DNA from: Bacteroidota bacterium
GTDB lineage: Bacteria > Bacteroidota > Bacteroidia > Chitinophagales > Chitinophagaceae
Direction of reading: 5' to 3'
DNA length: 12,212 bases
NCBI GenBank assembly: GCA_023433755.1
Contig: JAEYUA010000044.1
Span: 1-12,212 of the forward strand
Shown piece after piece: positions 1 through 5,529 of the stretch. Each line of letters opens with the position of its first letter. Positions within the stretch are counted from its first letter, which is position 1. The notes under the pieces were generated by a model, which ran no database searches, had not been told where the DNA came from, and saw nothing but the letters and a program-made list of their open reading frames with translations. A program made the translations under genes and the position numbers.

Positions 1-5
1 TATCT

Positions 6-19
6 CCCCGCTGGGGCTT
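6..19 (-). repeat. REP-like hairpin, copy 1 (inverted, partial)
   Basis: Read on the minus strand this is AAGCCCCAGCGGGG, which matches the core of the copies at 216 and 278. It lacks the final C and the GGCATGT tail, so it is a partial copy or a diverged one. The stem is four G:C pairs around a 3-nt loop. Confidence 0.6.
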
Positions 20-134
20 AGTCTCTGTTTGCGATGTGCCTATGTTTATATGGGAAGTGTTTAGGTGCGAGATGTGAGAAGATCATTTCAATTCCGAAAT
101 ACCAATTCAAATTGAAAGATTGAAAATCAAAAGC

Positions 135-158
135 ATATCCGCATAAGGTCTTGCAGCT
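135..158 (+). repeat. 24-nt direct repeat, copy 1
   Basis: This 24-nt segment, which begins ATATCCGCATAAGG and ends TTGCAGCT, recurs exactly at 392-415, 257 nt downstream. Each copy runs straight into an array of CTNGNAG-type heptads, so the segment looks like a conserved leader on the array. Confidence 0.75.
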
Positions 159-177
159 AGTAGCTAGCAGCAAGCTC
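150..177 (+). repeat. Heptad array 1 (CTNGNAG class)
   Basis: The units CTTGCAG, CTAGTAG and CTAGCAG follow each other with an exact 7-nt period. A degenerate unit, CAAGCTC, follows. The array faces the opposite-strand array at 313-340, with two REP-like hairpins between them. Confidence 0.65.
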
Positions 178-215
178 CTATCAACTAAACAGATGTTCAT
201 CGCATACGCAAACCC

Positions 216-236
216 AGCCCCAGCGGGGCGGCATGT
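216..236 (+). repeat. REP-like hairpin, copy 2
   Basis: The element starts AGCCCCAGCGGGGC, giving a perfect 5-bp GCCCC/GGGGC stem on a 3-nt loop, and continues GGCATGT. Copy 3 starts 62 nt further on in the same orientation. The spacing and the conserved ATGT tail suggest an interspersed extragenic palindrome rather than a terminator, because no T-tract follows and no gene ends here. Confidence 0.65.
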
Positions 237-277
237 CAGTAGCAATGAGACAACCCACATGGAAATTTAAACCTCCG

Positions 278-298
278 AGCCCCAGTGGGGCGCCATGT
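278..298 (+). repeat. REP-like hairpin, copy 3
   Basis: This copy reads AGCCCCAGTGGGGC followed by GCCATGT. It differs from copy 2 only in the loop and one tail base. The stem is kept while the loop varies, which suggests that the folded form matters or that the copies spread by a hairpin-recognising process. Confidence 0.65.
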
Positions 299-312
299 TA
301 AACTGAAAAGCC

Positions 313-340
313 GCGAGCTTTTAGCTTCTAGCTGCGAGAG
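313..340 (-). repeat. Heptad array 2 (inverted relative to array 1)
   Basis: Four units in exact 7-nt register read on the plus strand as GCGAGCT, TTTAGCT, TCTAGCT and GCGAGAG. On the minus strand these become CTCGCAG- and CTAGAAG-type units, the same class as the arrays at 150 and 4523. Confidence 0.65.
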
Positions 341-391
341 GTTAACACGATCATAGTTTCCAGAATTAAGCAAACCCAGTTTACGAAATGG

Positions 392-415
392 ATATCCGCA
401 TAAGGTCTTGCAGCT
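392..415 (+). repeat. 24-nt direct repeat, copy 2
   Basis: This is an exact second copy of the segment at 135-158. It again leads into CTTGCAG heptads. After the shared 24 nt the two copies diverge, so the repeat boundary is sharp on this side. Confidence 0.75.
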
Positions 416-461
416 TGCCGCTTGCAGCTCCTCCGCTCCTCCGCACTCCGCACCCCGCTCT
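407..461 (+). repeat. Heptad array 3 (CTTGCAG passing into CCGCNCN)
   Basis: The units CTTGCAG, CTTGCCG, CTTGCAG and CTCCTCC are followed by CCGC-led units at 433, 441, 448 and 455. Spacing is 7 nt except for one 8-nt step (433 to 441). The array drifts from one sequence class to another while the period is nearly kept. It ends about 80 nt before the receptor gene. Confidence 0.55.
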
Positions 462-540
462 ACCATTCATCCATGCCTTAACCTTATTTAACGAGAATTC
501 ACACAAGATGCGAATATCTTCGTACTCACATCAAAAGCTT

Positions 541-3360
541 ATGAAGAAATTTTACCTTATCCTGCTGCTGCTTTGCATCGCAGGTTTTGAAGCAACCGCG
601 CAAAAGGTAGCCGGTACGGTGAAAGGCATCCTGCAGGACAGCATTTCAGCTACAGTCATCAGCGATGCAACAGTTTCAGTAGTGCGCACCCGCGACTCTT
701 CATTAATATCCTTTACACTCACTTCAAGAAACGGCAACTTCGAGATCAAGAACCTTGATGCAGGTGAATACCAGCTCATATCATCATTCCAGGGACTGCA
801 GACACGTAAAACAAAATTTGTGATCAGCCAGCAGTCACCTGTTGCCGACCTGGGTGTCATTAAAATGGACAGGTACTATAAACCACTTGATGGTGTAGTG
901 ATCACTGATGAAGCGCCGGTGAGGATCAAGGGAGATACACTTGCTTTTAATGCGGATGCTTTCAAAACCAAGCCCAATGCAACGGCTGAAGACCTTTTGA
1001 AAAAATTACCCGGGGTGCAGGTTGACAGGGATGGCACGGTAAAGGCCCAGGGTGAAAATGTGCAGAAGGTTTATGTTGATGGTAAGGAATTTTTTGGCAA
1101 TGATCCCAAGCTGGCCACCAAGAACCTGGCGGCTGAAATGATTGACCAGGTAGAGATTTTCGACGATATGAGTGAGCAGGCCAAATTCAATGGTGTGGAT
1201 GACGGTAGCCGCAGCAAGGCCATCAATCTTAAACTGAAAAAAGAAAAGAAGAAAGGTGTGTTTGGAAAAGCCTACGCGGGTTATGGCAGCAATGAAAGAT
1301 ATGATGTAGGACTCACCGCCAACCTGTTTAAAGGGGCCATGCAAACTTCTCTCATAGCCAAATCAAATAACACCAATAATATCGGCTATACTGTTAATGA
1401 TATGCTTGGCATGTTTGGTGGCGGAGGCATGATGGGTAACCGGATGGGTGGTATGAACCTGGTGCGCATAGGTGGTGGTGGCGGGGGTAATTTTGGAGGG
1501 CTTAACCTTGGAAGCGCCGGCAGTGGTCTCACCTCTTCTTCCCAACTGGGCTTCAACTACCGTGATACCTGGAGTCCTTCATTTGATGTTTCGGGCAGTT
1601 ATTTTTACAACAGGACACAAACCCGCAATAACCAGAGCAGCCTGCGGCAGACATTTGTAAATGACACCACGTTCATTAATGACCAGTTGCGCCAGTCATT
1701 AAGCCGTAATGACAATCACCGGATGAACCTCCACATGACCTGGAAGGTTGACTCACTGAACTCTATCATCTATTCTCCCTCGCTCAGTTACCAGCAGAGC
1801 ATCAACGAATCTGATGATACCACTTCTTTTTTTTCGAGAGTGTTGCAGTCAAAGGAAGAATTGAACCAGAGCCGCCAGTTCATCAATGGAACCGGTGAAG
1901 GATTGAACTGGACCAATAACCTGGTATGGCGTAAAAAATTCTCAAGGGTAGGCAGAACACTTTCCGTGACCTTGAACAATACCATCAATAATTCCCTCAG
2001 GGAGAATTACAATGTATTCAACGCAAAGTTCAACCCGCGCAATAACTATAACCATACAGATGGTAATTCACGTAATTACAGCGCAGGATTTTCCTATACT
2101 GAACCTTTAACGCGCAATAAAGTGGTGGAGCTTAATTATAATTACAGCCGCAACAAATCCGAATCCGACCGCGAATCATTTGCTTACAATAATACCACAG
2201 GTAAATACGACCAGGTTGACCCGTTCCAGACAAATCATTTTCAGAATATCAATGAAAACCACAGGGGGGGTGCCAATTTCCGTGTGGTCCAGAAAAAATA
2301 CAATTACCAGTTAGGTGTTAGTGTGCAACATACCAGCCTGGTAAGCGATAACCTGACAAAAAATGTATTACAGGAGCAGCAGTTCCTGAATTTTTTCCCA
2401 ACAGCTTCCTTCAACTACCAGTTCCAGCGCAGCCGCAGCCTGCGGTTCAATTACAGGGGCAGCACCAGGCAGCCATCCATCAACCAGTTGCAGGATATCC
2501 TTGATATCAGCAATGCGCCTTATTATTATATTGGGAATGCAGGACTGAAACCCGAGTTCACCAATAATTTTACCCTGAGCTATAATTTCTTTGACATGCT
2601 CAAGTTCAGGAATTTCTTTGCCTACCTCACCTATAATAACACCTATAATCGCATAGCCAATTCCGTTACCATCAACCAGGATGGTACGCAGCTAACCAGG
2701 CCTGTGAACATGAATGGATATTACATGCTCACCGGTAATGTGAACCTGGGATTCCCGATCAAAAAAATGAAGGGAGGCAATTTCAACACCACCTCGAGAA
2801 TTATGGTCAACAGGGAACCCGGACTGTTCAACGGCGTTAAAAATTTTACGAACAATATTAATATTGGGGAGGACCTGCGACTTAATTATAATCTAAAAGA
2901 AAAGCTGGACCTGGGCATCACGGCCAGCATCAATTATAATTCTGTGAAGTACAGCAATCCCGGCACATTCAACCAGGACCAGTCATATTTCACTCACAGC
3001 TATTCAGCCGATGTGTCCTATACGCTTCCAAAAAATTTCATCCTGGCCACTGATTTCGATTATACATTCAATACAGGAAGAACTGCAGGCTACAACCGGA
3101 ACTTTGCTTTGTGGAATGCCAGCCTGGCCAAACTTGTATTTAAAAATAAAAGAGGAGAGATCAAGGCTTCCGTTTTTGATATCATGAACCAGAATATCAG
3201 CATCACCCGGAACATAGGAGCCAATTATGTTGAAGATATACGCAACATGACACTGCAGCGTTATTTCATGCTCACCTTTACTTATAACATCAATCGTATG
3301 GGAGGGAAAAACATGCCGGCCATGCTGGAGAGAGCTACGAGGGGAGTGAGGGTGATGTGA
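541..3360 (+). CDS. TonB-dependent-type outer-membrane beta-barrel protein
   Basis: This encodes a 939-aa outer-membrane protein of the TonB-dependent receptor-like OMP_b-brl_3 type. Residues 1-21 are a signal peptide (MKKF, a Leu-rich core, ATAQ). Residues from about 22 to 105 form a carboxypeptidase-regulatory-like beta-sandwich. A plug-like domain follows, with LLKKLPGVQVDRDG, VYVDGKEFFGNDP and the AEMIDQVEIFDDMSEQ stretch. The rest is Asn/Tyr-rich beta strands ending near YFMLTFTYNINR. Residues 288-329 are an unusual Gly/Met-rich insert (MLGMFGGGGMMGNRMGGMN, then a poly-Gly run). After the last strand lies a Met/Arg-rich tail of about 18 residues that does not look like a barrel terminus. 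An in-frame ATG at 388 exists, but the start at 541 is chosen because it gives the signal peptide and the extra 51 residues are encoded by repeats. The substrate is unknown. No SusD-like partner is present. Confidence 0.9.
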   Translation: MKKFYLILLLLCIAGFEATAQKVAGTVKGILQDSISATVISDATVSVVRTRDSSLISFTLTSRNGNFEIKNLDAGEYQLISSFQGLQTRKTKFVISQQSPVADLGVIKMDRYYKPLDGVVITDEAPVRIKGDTLAFNADAFKTKPNATAEDLLKKLPGVQVDRDGTVKAQGENVQKVYVDGKEFFGNDPKLATKNLAAEMIDQVEIFDDMSEQAKFNGVDDGSRSKAINLKLKKEKKKGVFGKAYAGYGSNERYDVGLTANLFKGAMQTSLIAKSNNTNNIGYTVNDMLGMFGGGGMMGNRMGGMNLVRIGGGGGGNFGGLNLGSAGSGLTSSSQLGFNYRDTWSPSFDVSGSYFYNRTQTRNNQSSLRQTFVNDTTFINDQLRQSLSRNDNHRMNLHMTWKVDSLNSIIYSPSLSYQQSINESDDTTSFFSRVLQSKEELNQSRQFINGTGEGLNWTNNLVWRKKFSRVGRTLSVTLNNTINNSLRENYNVFNAKFNPRNNYNHTDGNSRNYSAGFSYTEPLTRNKVVELNYNYSRNKSESDRESFAYNNTTGKYDQVDPFQTNHFQNINENHRGGANFRVVQKKYNYQLGVSVQHTSLVSDNLTKNVLQEQQFLNFFPTASFNYQFQRSRSLRFNYRGSTRQPSINQLQDILDISNAPYYYIGNAGLKPEFTNNFTLSYNFFDMLKFRNFFAYLTYNNTYNRIANSVTINQDGTQLTRPVNMNGYYMLTGNVNLGFPIKKMKGGNFNTTSRIMVNREPGLFNGVKNFTNNINIGEDLRLNYNLKEKLDLGITASINYNSVKYSNPGTFNQDQSYFTHSYSADVSYTLPKNFILATDFDYTFNTGRTAGYNRNFALWNASLAKLVFKNKRGEIKASVFDIMNQNISITRNIGANYVEDIRNMTLQRYFMLTFTYNINRMGGKNMPAMLERATRGVRVM

Positions 3361-3423
3361 GGCGTGAGGCGTGAGACGTGAATGGTGAATCGTGAATCGT
3401 GAATGGTGAGGCGTGAATCGTGA
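3361..3423 (+). repeat. Heptad array 4 (NNNGTGA class, nine units)
   Basis: Nine consecutive 7-nt units start at the first base after the stop codon of the receptor gene. The unit types are GGCGTGA, GACGTGA, ATGGTGA and ATCGTGA, so GTGA is invariant and the first three positions vary. The opposite-strand array at 3521-3548 faces it. Confidence 0.8.
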
Positions 3424-3520
3424 GAGCCAACAGCTTCCAATGCTGTGATAACCAATTAAAACTTATCTGTATTTCTGCATCTCCATAGAACTTTAGAGAT
3501 CATATTTTGTGAGGATTCCC

Positions 3521-3548
3521 TTTCACGTTTCACGATTCACGTCTCACG
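3521..3548 (-). repeat. Heptad array 5 (NNNGTGA class, inverted)
   Basis: On the plus strand this reads TTTCACG twice, then ATTCACG and TCTCACG, four exact 7-nt units. Its reverse complement matches 3370-3397 at 25 of 28 positions, the first 14 without mismatch, so the two arrays can pair across about 120 nt. Confidence 0.8.
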
Positions 3549-3549
3549 A

Positions 3550-3576
3550 AAAAGCCCTCCGATCAGGAGGGCTTTT
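3550..3576. terminator. Bidirectional intrinsic terminator
   Basis: The arms AAAAGCCCTCC and GGAGGGCTTTT form a perfect 11-bp stem on a 5-nt loop (GATCA), with A- and T-rich outer ends that serve both strands. On the plus strand it ends the receptor transcript. On the minus strand it lies 2 nt after the stop of the small gene at 3752-3579. Confidence 0.9.
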
Positions 3577-3578
3577 CA

Positions 3579-3752
3579 TTATTTGATCATCCTTTTACCG
3601 GAAGGTGTGTAATTCCCTGGAACGGTGGATGTTCCGAAGAGCAACACCCCTAGTATGGATTTGGTGAACCTCCACAGATTAAAGGAGGGTTCATAATGCG
3701 CCTTGTAGATTTTAACCTGCTGGCGGGCATGGACAATGTTCCTGTTTTTCAT
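3579..3752 (-). CDS. Small 57-aa protein of unknown function
   Basis: A clean ATG-to-TAA frame encodes 57 residues, beginning MKNRNIVHARQQVK and ending PSGKRMIK. It is basic (many Lys and Arg) at both ends and has one hydrophobic stretch around residues 32-40 (SILGVLLFG), which is short for a membrane segment. I recognise no family. Support comes from context. The frame fills the gap between the terminator at 3550-3576 and the divergent promoter region, its stop sits against the terminator stem, and a CACATTTG box (one mismatch to TAnnTTTG) lies 13 nt before the ATG. It is shorter than usual gene-calling cutoffs, so it is likely to be missing from standard annotation. It might be a chance frame, but I think that less likely. 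Confidence 0.6.
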   Translation of the reverse strand: MKNRNIVHARQQVKIYKAHYEPSFNLWRFTKSILGVLLFGTSTVPGNYTPSGKRMIK

Positions 3753-3765
3753 ACTGGATGCTTTA

Positions 3766-3773
3766 CAAATGTG
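3766..3773 (-). promoter_or_regulatory. Possible -7 box for the 57-aa gene
   Basis: The minus strand reads CACATTTG, one base off the TAnnTTTG consensus, 13 nt before the ATG at 3752. No clear -33 TTG is placed correctly, so this is a weak call. Confidence 0.35.
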
Positions 3774-3804
3774 GAAAAATAGTAGAGAAAGATAGAAAAA
3801 CTTG

Positions 3805-3833
3805 TTGATAAAACGAAGAGTTTATCTATTTTG
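3805..3833 (+). promoter_or_regulatory. Promoter of the 3859 gene (-33 TTG, -7 TATTTTG)
   Basis: TTG at 3805-3807 is followed after 19 nt by TATTTTG at 3827-3833. This resembles the Bacteroidota TTG/TAnnTTTG promoter, with one base missing in the -7 box. It predicts a leader of roughly 20 nt before the ATG at 3859. Confidence 0.5.
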
Positions 3834-3858
3834 GCGCTCACAAAACGTTAAATCCCCC

Positions 3859-4461
3859 ATGAAAATTCCAAAACCAAAACTTATTGGCCTCATTCTGCTT
3901 GTTTGTGGACTTCAAACCAGTGCCCAGTTTAAACTTTCCAAGCTTCCCCGGGTACCTGTAACGAATAACGACCTGAGAATCAATCTTCAAAAAGTAATTG
4001 CCGATTTTCCCAACCAGTTTGCCGAACTCAGGGGTGATACCCTGGAACTAAACCCGCAAACCGTGGAGTATGCGTCAAGGCTGGAGTTTGGCATGGCACC
4101 CATGAATTCAATCATGGAATACAGGGGACTGGAGCCGAGGTATAGCTGGCAGGCACAGATCATAAATACGGAAGAGTTCGAGGAAGCCAGCAAAAAATAT
4201 GACTGGTTGTGCAAACAGCTCAAAGTAATGACCATCAAGCTTGATGGCGGTTATACTTTCAGCCTCAATGGAAATTATGAAGCCCCTGATGATGCCCGCG
4301 GCTTCAGCAGCAGCATTTATAAATTAACTCCCAATGCCAGCAATATGCCCCGGCTCAAGATAGAAGTAAGCATGCAGTTCGAATTCCCCGAATGGAAAGT
4401 GGTCCTTTCGGTATATGAAAAAGAGAGAGAGGATCATGAGAGAGGGGAAATTGAGGAATAG
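3859..4461 (+). CDS. Secreted protein of unknown function (200 aa)
   Basis: This encodes a 200-residue exported protein that I cannot assign to a family. Residues 1-23 are a signal peptide (MKIPKPKLIGLILLVCG, then LQTSAQ). The mature part is mixed alpha/beta with no repeated motif and a predicted globular character. Visible landmarks are ELRGDTLELNPQTVEYAS, EYRGLEPRYSWQAQI and DGGYTFSLNGNYEAPDD. The C-terminus is strongly charged (EKEREDHERGEIEE) and encoded by GA-rich DNA that runs into heptad array 6, so it may have been extended by the repeats. The frame is open upstream to a TTG at 3802, but that start would precede the promoter at 3805-3833 and bury the signal peptide. The gene has its own promoter and is convergent with the GLPGLI gene. 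Confidence 0.8.
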   Translation: MKIPKPKLIGLILLVCGLQTSAQFKLSKLPRVPVTNNDLRINLQKVIADFPNQFAELRGDTLELNPQTVEYASRLEFGMAPMNSIMEYRGLEPRYSWQAQIINTEEFEEASKKYDWLCKQLKVMTIKLDGGYTFSLNGNYEAPDDARGFSSSIYKLTPNASNMPRLKIEVSMQFEFPEWKVVLSVYEKEREDHERGEIEE

Positions 4462-4463
4462 CT

Positions 4464-4491
4464 GTGAGCCTCGAGCTGCGAGCTGCGAGAT
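4464..4491 (-). repeat. Heptad array 6 (NNGAGCT, inverted CTCGCAG class)
   Basis: The units GTGAGCC, TCGAGCT, GCGAGCT and GCGAGAT are in exact 7-nt register and begin two bases after the stop of the preceding gene. On the minus strand they are CTCGCAG-type units, facing array 7. AGCTGCGAG (4481-4489) can pair with CTCGCAGCT (4523-4531). Confidence 0.75.
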
Positions 4492-4522
4492 AACTCTTCG
4501 CATGAAGTTCTCTCTCTCCCAA

Positions 4523-4571
4523 CTCGCAGCTAGAAGCTAGCAGCTAATAGCCAATAGCCAATAGCCATTGG
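4523..4571 (+). repeat. Heptad array 7 (CTCGCAG passing into CCAATAG)
   Basis: Seven units lie in perfect register. They begin CTCGCAG, CTAGAAG, CTAGCAG, pass through CTAATAG, and end with CCAATAG twice and CCATTGG. The CTNGNAG class thus changes into the CCAATAG class without losing phase. The array occupies the convergent intergenic region, 8 nt from the stop of the GLPGLI gene, and its end can form a TAGCCA/TGGCTA hairpin that might serve as a terminator. Confidence 0.8.
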
Positions 4572-4579
4572 CCCGTTGG

Positions 4580-5416
4580 CTACTGTTGTATCCTAAACCG
4601 ATTCCCCTCCGGCATATTCTTCCGCATTTCTTCCATCATCTTCTCCCGCTCTTTGGTGAATTGTGCTGCCGTCATTTTTTTACCTTCTTTAGGAGGTTTG
4701 ATTTTGGAGGTGTTGACTTTTGGTGAGAATTCCTGGACCTTGTAAATGGTACGGCCATTGTCAATATCCAGCTCAAGGATCAGTCCGGGTAGCTGTCCCT
4801 GGTAATCAGGTCCTGCCGGCACAGGTACATCAGTTGTGTACCAGGCCACTACCGTAACCGTATCATTGATAATGGTCGTTTTCATTTCACCATTCTCCAT
4901 TGACATCCTTGAACTGGTATTGACCCTAGTAGTAGTTGCTTTTTTTGCGGTATAGTTAAGAATGGTTTTGGTTTCATCGGAAAGTTTCCATTCCTGCCGG
5001 CGGATGCTGTCGGTGATGAGAAAGGTACGCTCGAACATTTCGCGCTGGTCGGTACGGATGCCCGATTCAAAATCGTGATAAATGATATCGTTGGATACAC
5101 CGGCAAACCGGATCACCATGCCACCGCTTTGCAAGGTTTGGGCATCACCATCATTTTCAGTGCTGGGCAGGAATTGCCAGAGTGATTTACCGGAAGCGAA
5201 AAGCAGTTCAAAATGATCTACTCTCGATTTTGGCATTTGTGCTGCAATAGCCGGGTCAATATTAAAAGCGCGTACGGGTAACTGTGAGGTGCGTTCATAA
5301 ACCACCCTGCCTTCTTTTACCTGGGCAAAGACCGTAATGGATAATAAAAGGAAAGTAGTAAAAAGAGCAGTTTTGATCCAGGTTTGGTTCATCAGCATTT
5401 TCATGATGGGGGTCAT
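4580..5416 (-). CDS. GLPGLI-family secreted protein
   Basis: This is a 278-aa exported protein of the GLPGLI family, a Bacteroidota-specific group of unknown biochemical role that often sits near TonB-type receptors. Residues 1-32 are a signal peptide with a TALFTTFLLLSITVFAQ core. The family motif appears as GQLPGLILEL at about residues 207-216, preceded by AWYTTDVPVPAGPDYQ, which fits the usual position in the last third. The C-terminus is Met- and Lys-rich (EREKMMEEMRKNMPEGNR), and a second Met cluster (RMSMENGEMK) lies near residues 170-179. The start is chosen at 5416. ATGs at 5404, 5398 and 5392 would also keep the signal peptide, but 5506 would precede the -7 box at 5430-5423 and place an inverted repeat inside the gene. 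It is divergent from the histidine kinase and probably under its control. Confidence 0.88.
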   Translation of the reverse strand: MTPIMKMLMNQTWIKTALFTTFLLLSITVFAQVKEGRVVYERTSQLPVRAFNIDPAIAAQMPKSRVDHFELLFASGKSLWQFLPSTENDGDAQTLQSGGMVIRFAGVSNDIIYHDFESGIRTDQREMFERTFLITDSIRRQEWKLSDETKTILNYTAKKATTTRVNTSSRMSMENGEMKTTIINDTVTVVAWYTTDVPVPAGPDYQGQLPGLILELDIDNGRTIYKVQEFSPKVNTSKIKPPKEGKKMTAAQFTKEREKMMEEMRKNMPEGNRFRIQQ

Positions 5417-5422
5417 TTTTAA

Positions 5423-5430
5423 CAAATGTA
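5423..5430 (-). promoter_or_regulatory. -7 box for the GLPGLI gene
   Basis: The minus strand reads TACATTTG, a perfect match to TAnnTTTG, and ends 6 nt before the ATG at 5416. No good -33 TTG is seen. The place where it would lie is overlapped by one arm of the inverted repeat at 5439-5478, which is what one would expect of a promoter that needs an activator. Confidence 0.6.
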
Positions 5431-5438
5431 AACGAGGG

Positions 5439-5478
5439 TTATCGTAGATGCTGTTAATAGTCGTTGCATCTACGTTAA
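5439..5478. promoter_or_regulatory. Inverted repeat, candidate operator in divergent promoter region
   Basis: The arms TTATCGTAGATGC (5439-5451) and GCATCTACGTTAA (5466-5478) are reverse complements at 12 of 13 positions, including nine uninterrupted ones, around a 14-nt AT-rich spacer. The element lies between the -7 boxes of the GLPGLI gene and the kinase gene, and no T-tract follows it. It is a good candidate for the binding site of the response regulator encoded at 7003, or of another dimeric regulator. Confidence 0.6.
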
Positions 5479-5516
5479 TAATGGTTAAAGGCATTATGGA
5501 CGGCAATTGAAAGGGC

Positions 5517-5524
5517 TAATTTTG
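5517..5524 (+). promoter_or_regulatory. -7 box for the histidine kinase operon
   Basis: TAATTTTG is a perfect match to TAnnTTTG and ends 5 nt before the ATG at 5530. A -33 TTG with proper spacing is not evident. Transcription would begin at about the first base of the coding region. Confidence 0.6.
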
Positions 5525-5529
5525 CCGGG

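Larger units (their letters stand above)
1..540. other. Gene-free, repeat-rich left flank
   Basis: I find no believable gene in these 540 bases. The reading frames that cross them are built from the repeats and show no signal peptide, domain or family likeness. What the stretch holds is three REP-like GCCCC/GGGGC hairpins (6-19, 216-236, 278-298), three arrays of 7-nt units (150-177, 313-340, 407-461) and a 24-nt exact direct repeat (135-158 and 392-415). The last 80 bases must contain the promoter of the receptor gene at 541, but I see no clear TAnnTTTG box there. Confidence 0.7.

Noticed and set aside
18..466. Open frames of 76-80 codons on the minus strand in the left flank
   Set aside because: They run through the REP-like hairpins and heptads, share the repeat-derived ASCKTLCGY stretch, and show no domain, signal peptide or promoter.
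388..540. Upstream extension of the receptor gene to an ATG at 388
   Set aside because: The added residues are encoded by heptad repeats and AT-rich leader DNA, and would place 51 residues in front of a clear signal peptide that starts at 541.
1363..1660. Open frames on both strands over the Gly/Met-rich part of the receptor
   Set aside because: They arise from GGN- and ATG-rich codons of the receptor gene read out of frame, and have no features of their own.
3430..3446. ACAGC/GCTGT hairpin between the facing arrays
   Set aside because: A 5-bp stem with a 7-nt loop is expected by chance in a stretch of this length, and nothing around it gives it a role.
3361..4571. CRISPR array
   Set aside because: The repeats are 7-nt units without spacers, no cas genes are present, and the units themselves vary.
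5417..5506. GLPGLI gene starting at 5506
   Set aside because: This start lies upstream of the perfect -7 box at 5430-5423, would put the inverted repeat inside the coding region, and would bury the signal peptide behind 30 extra residues.
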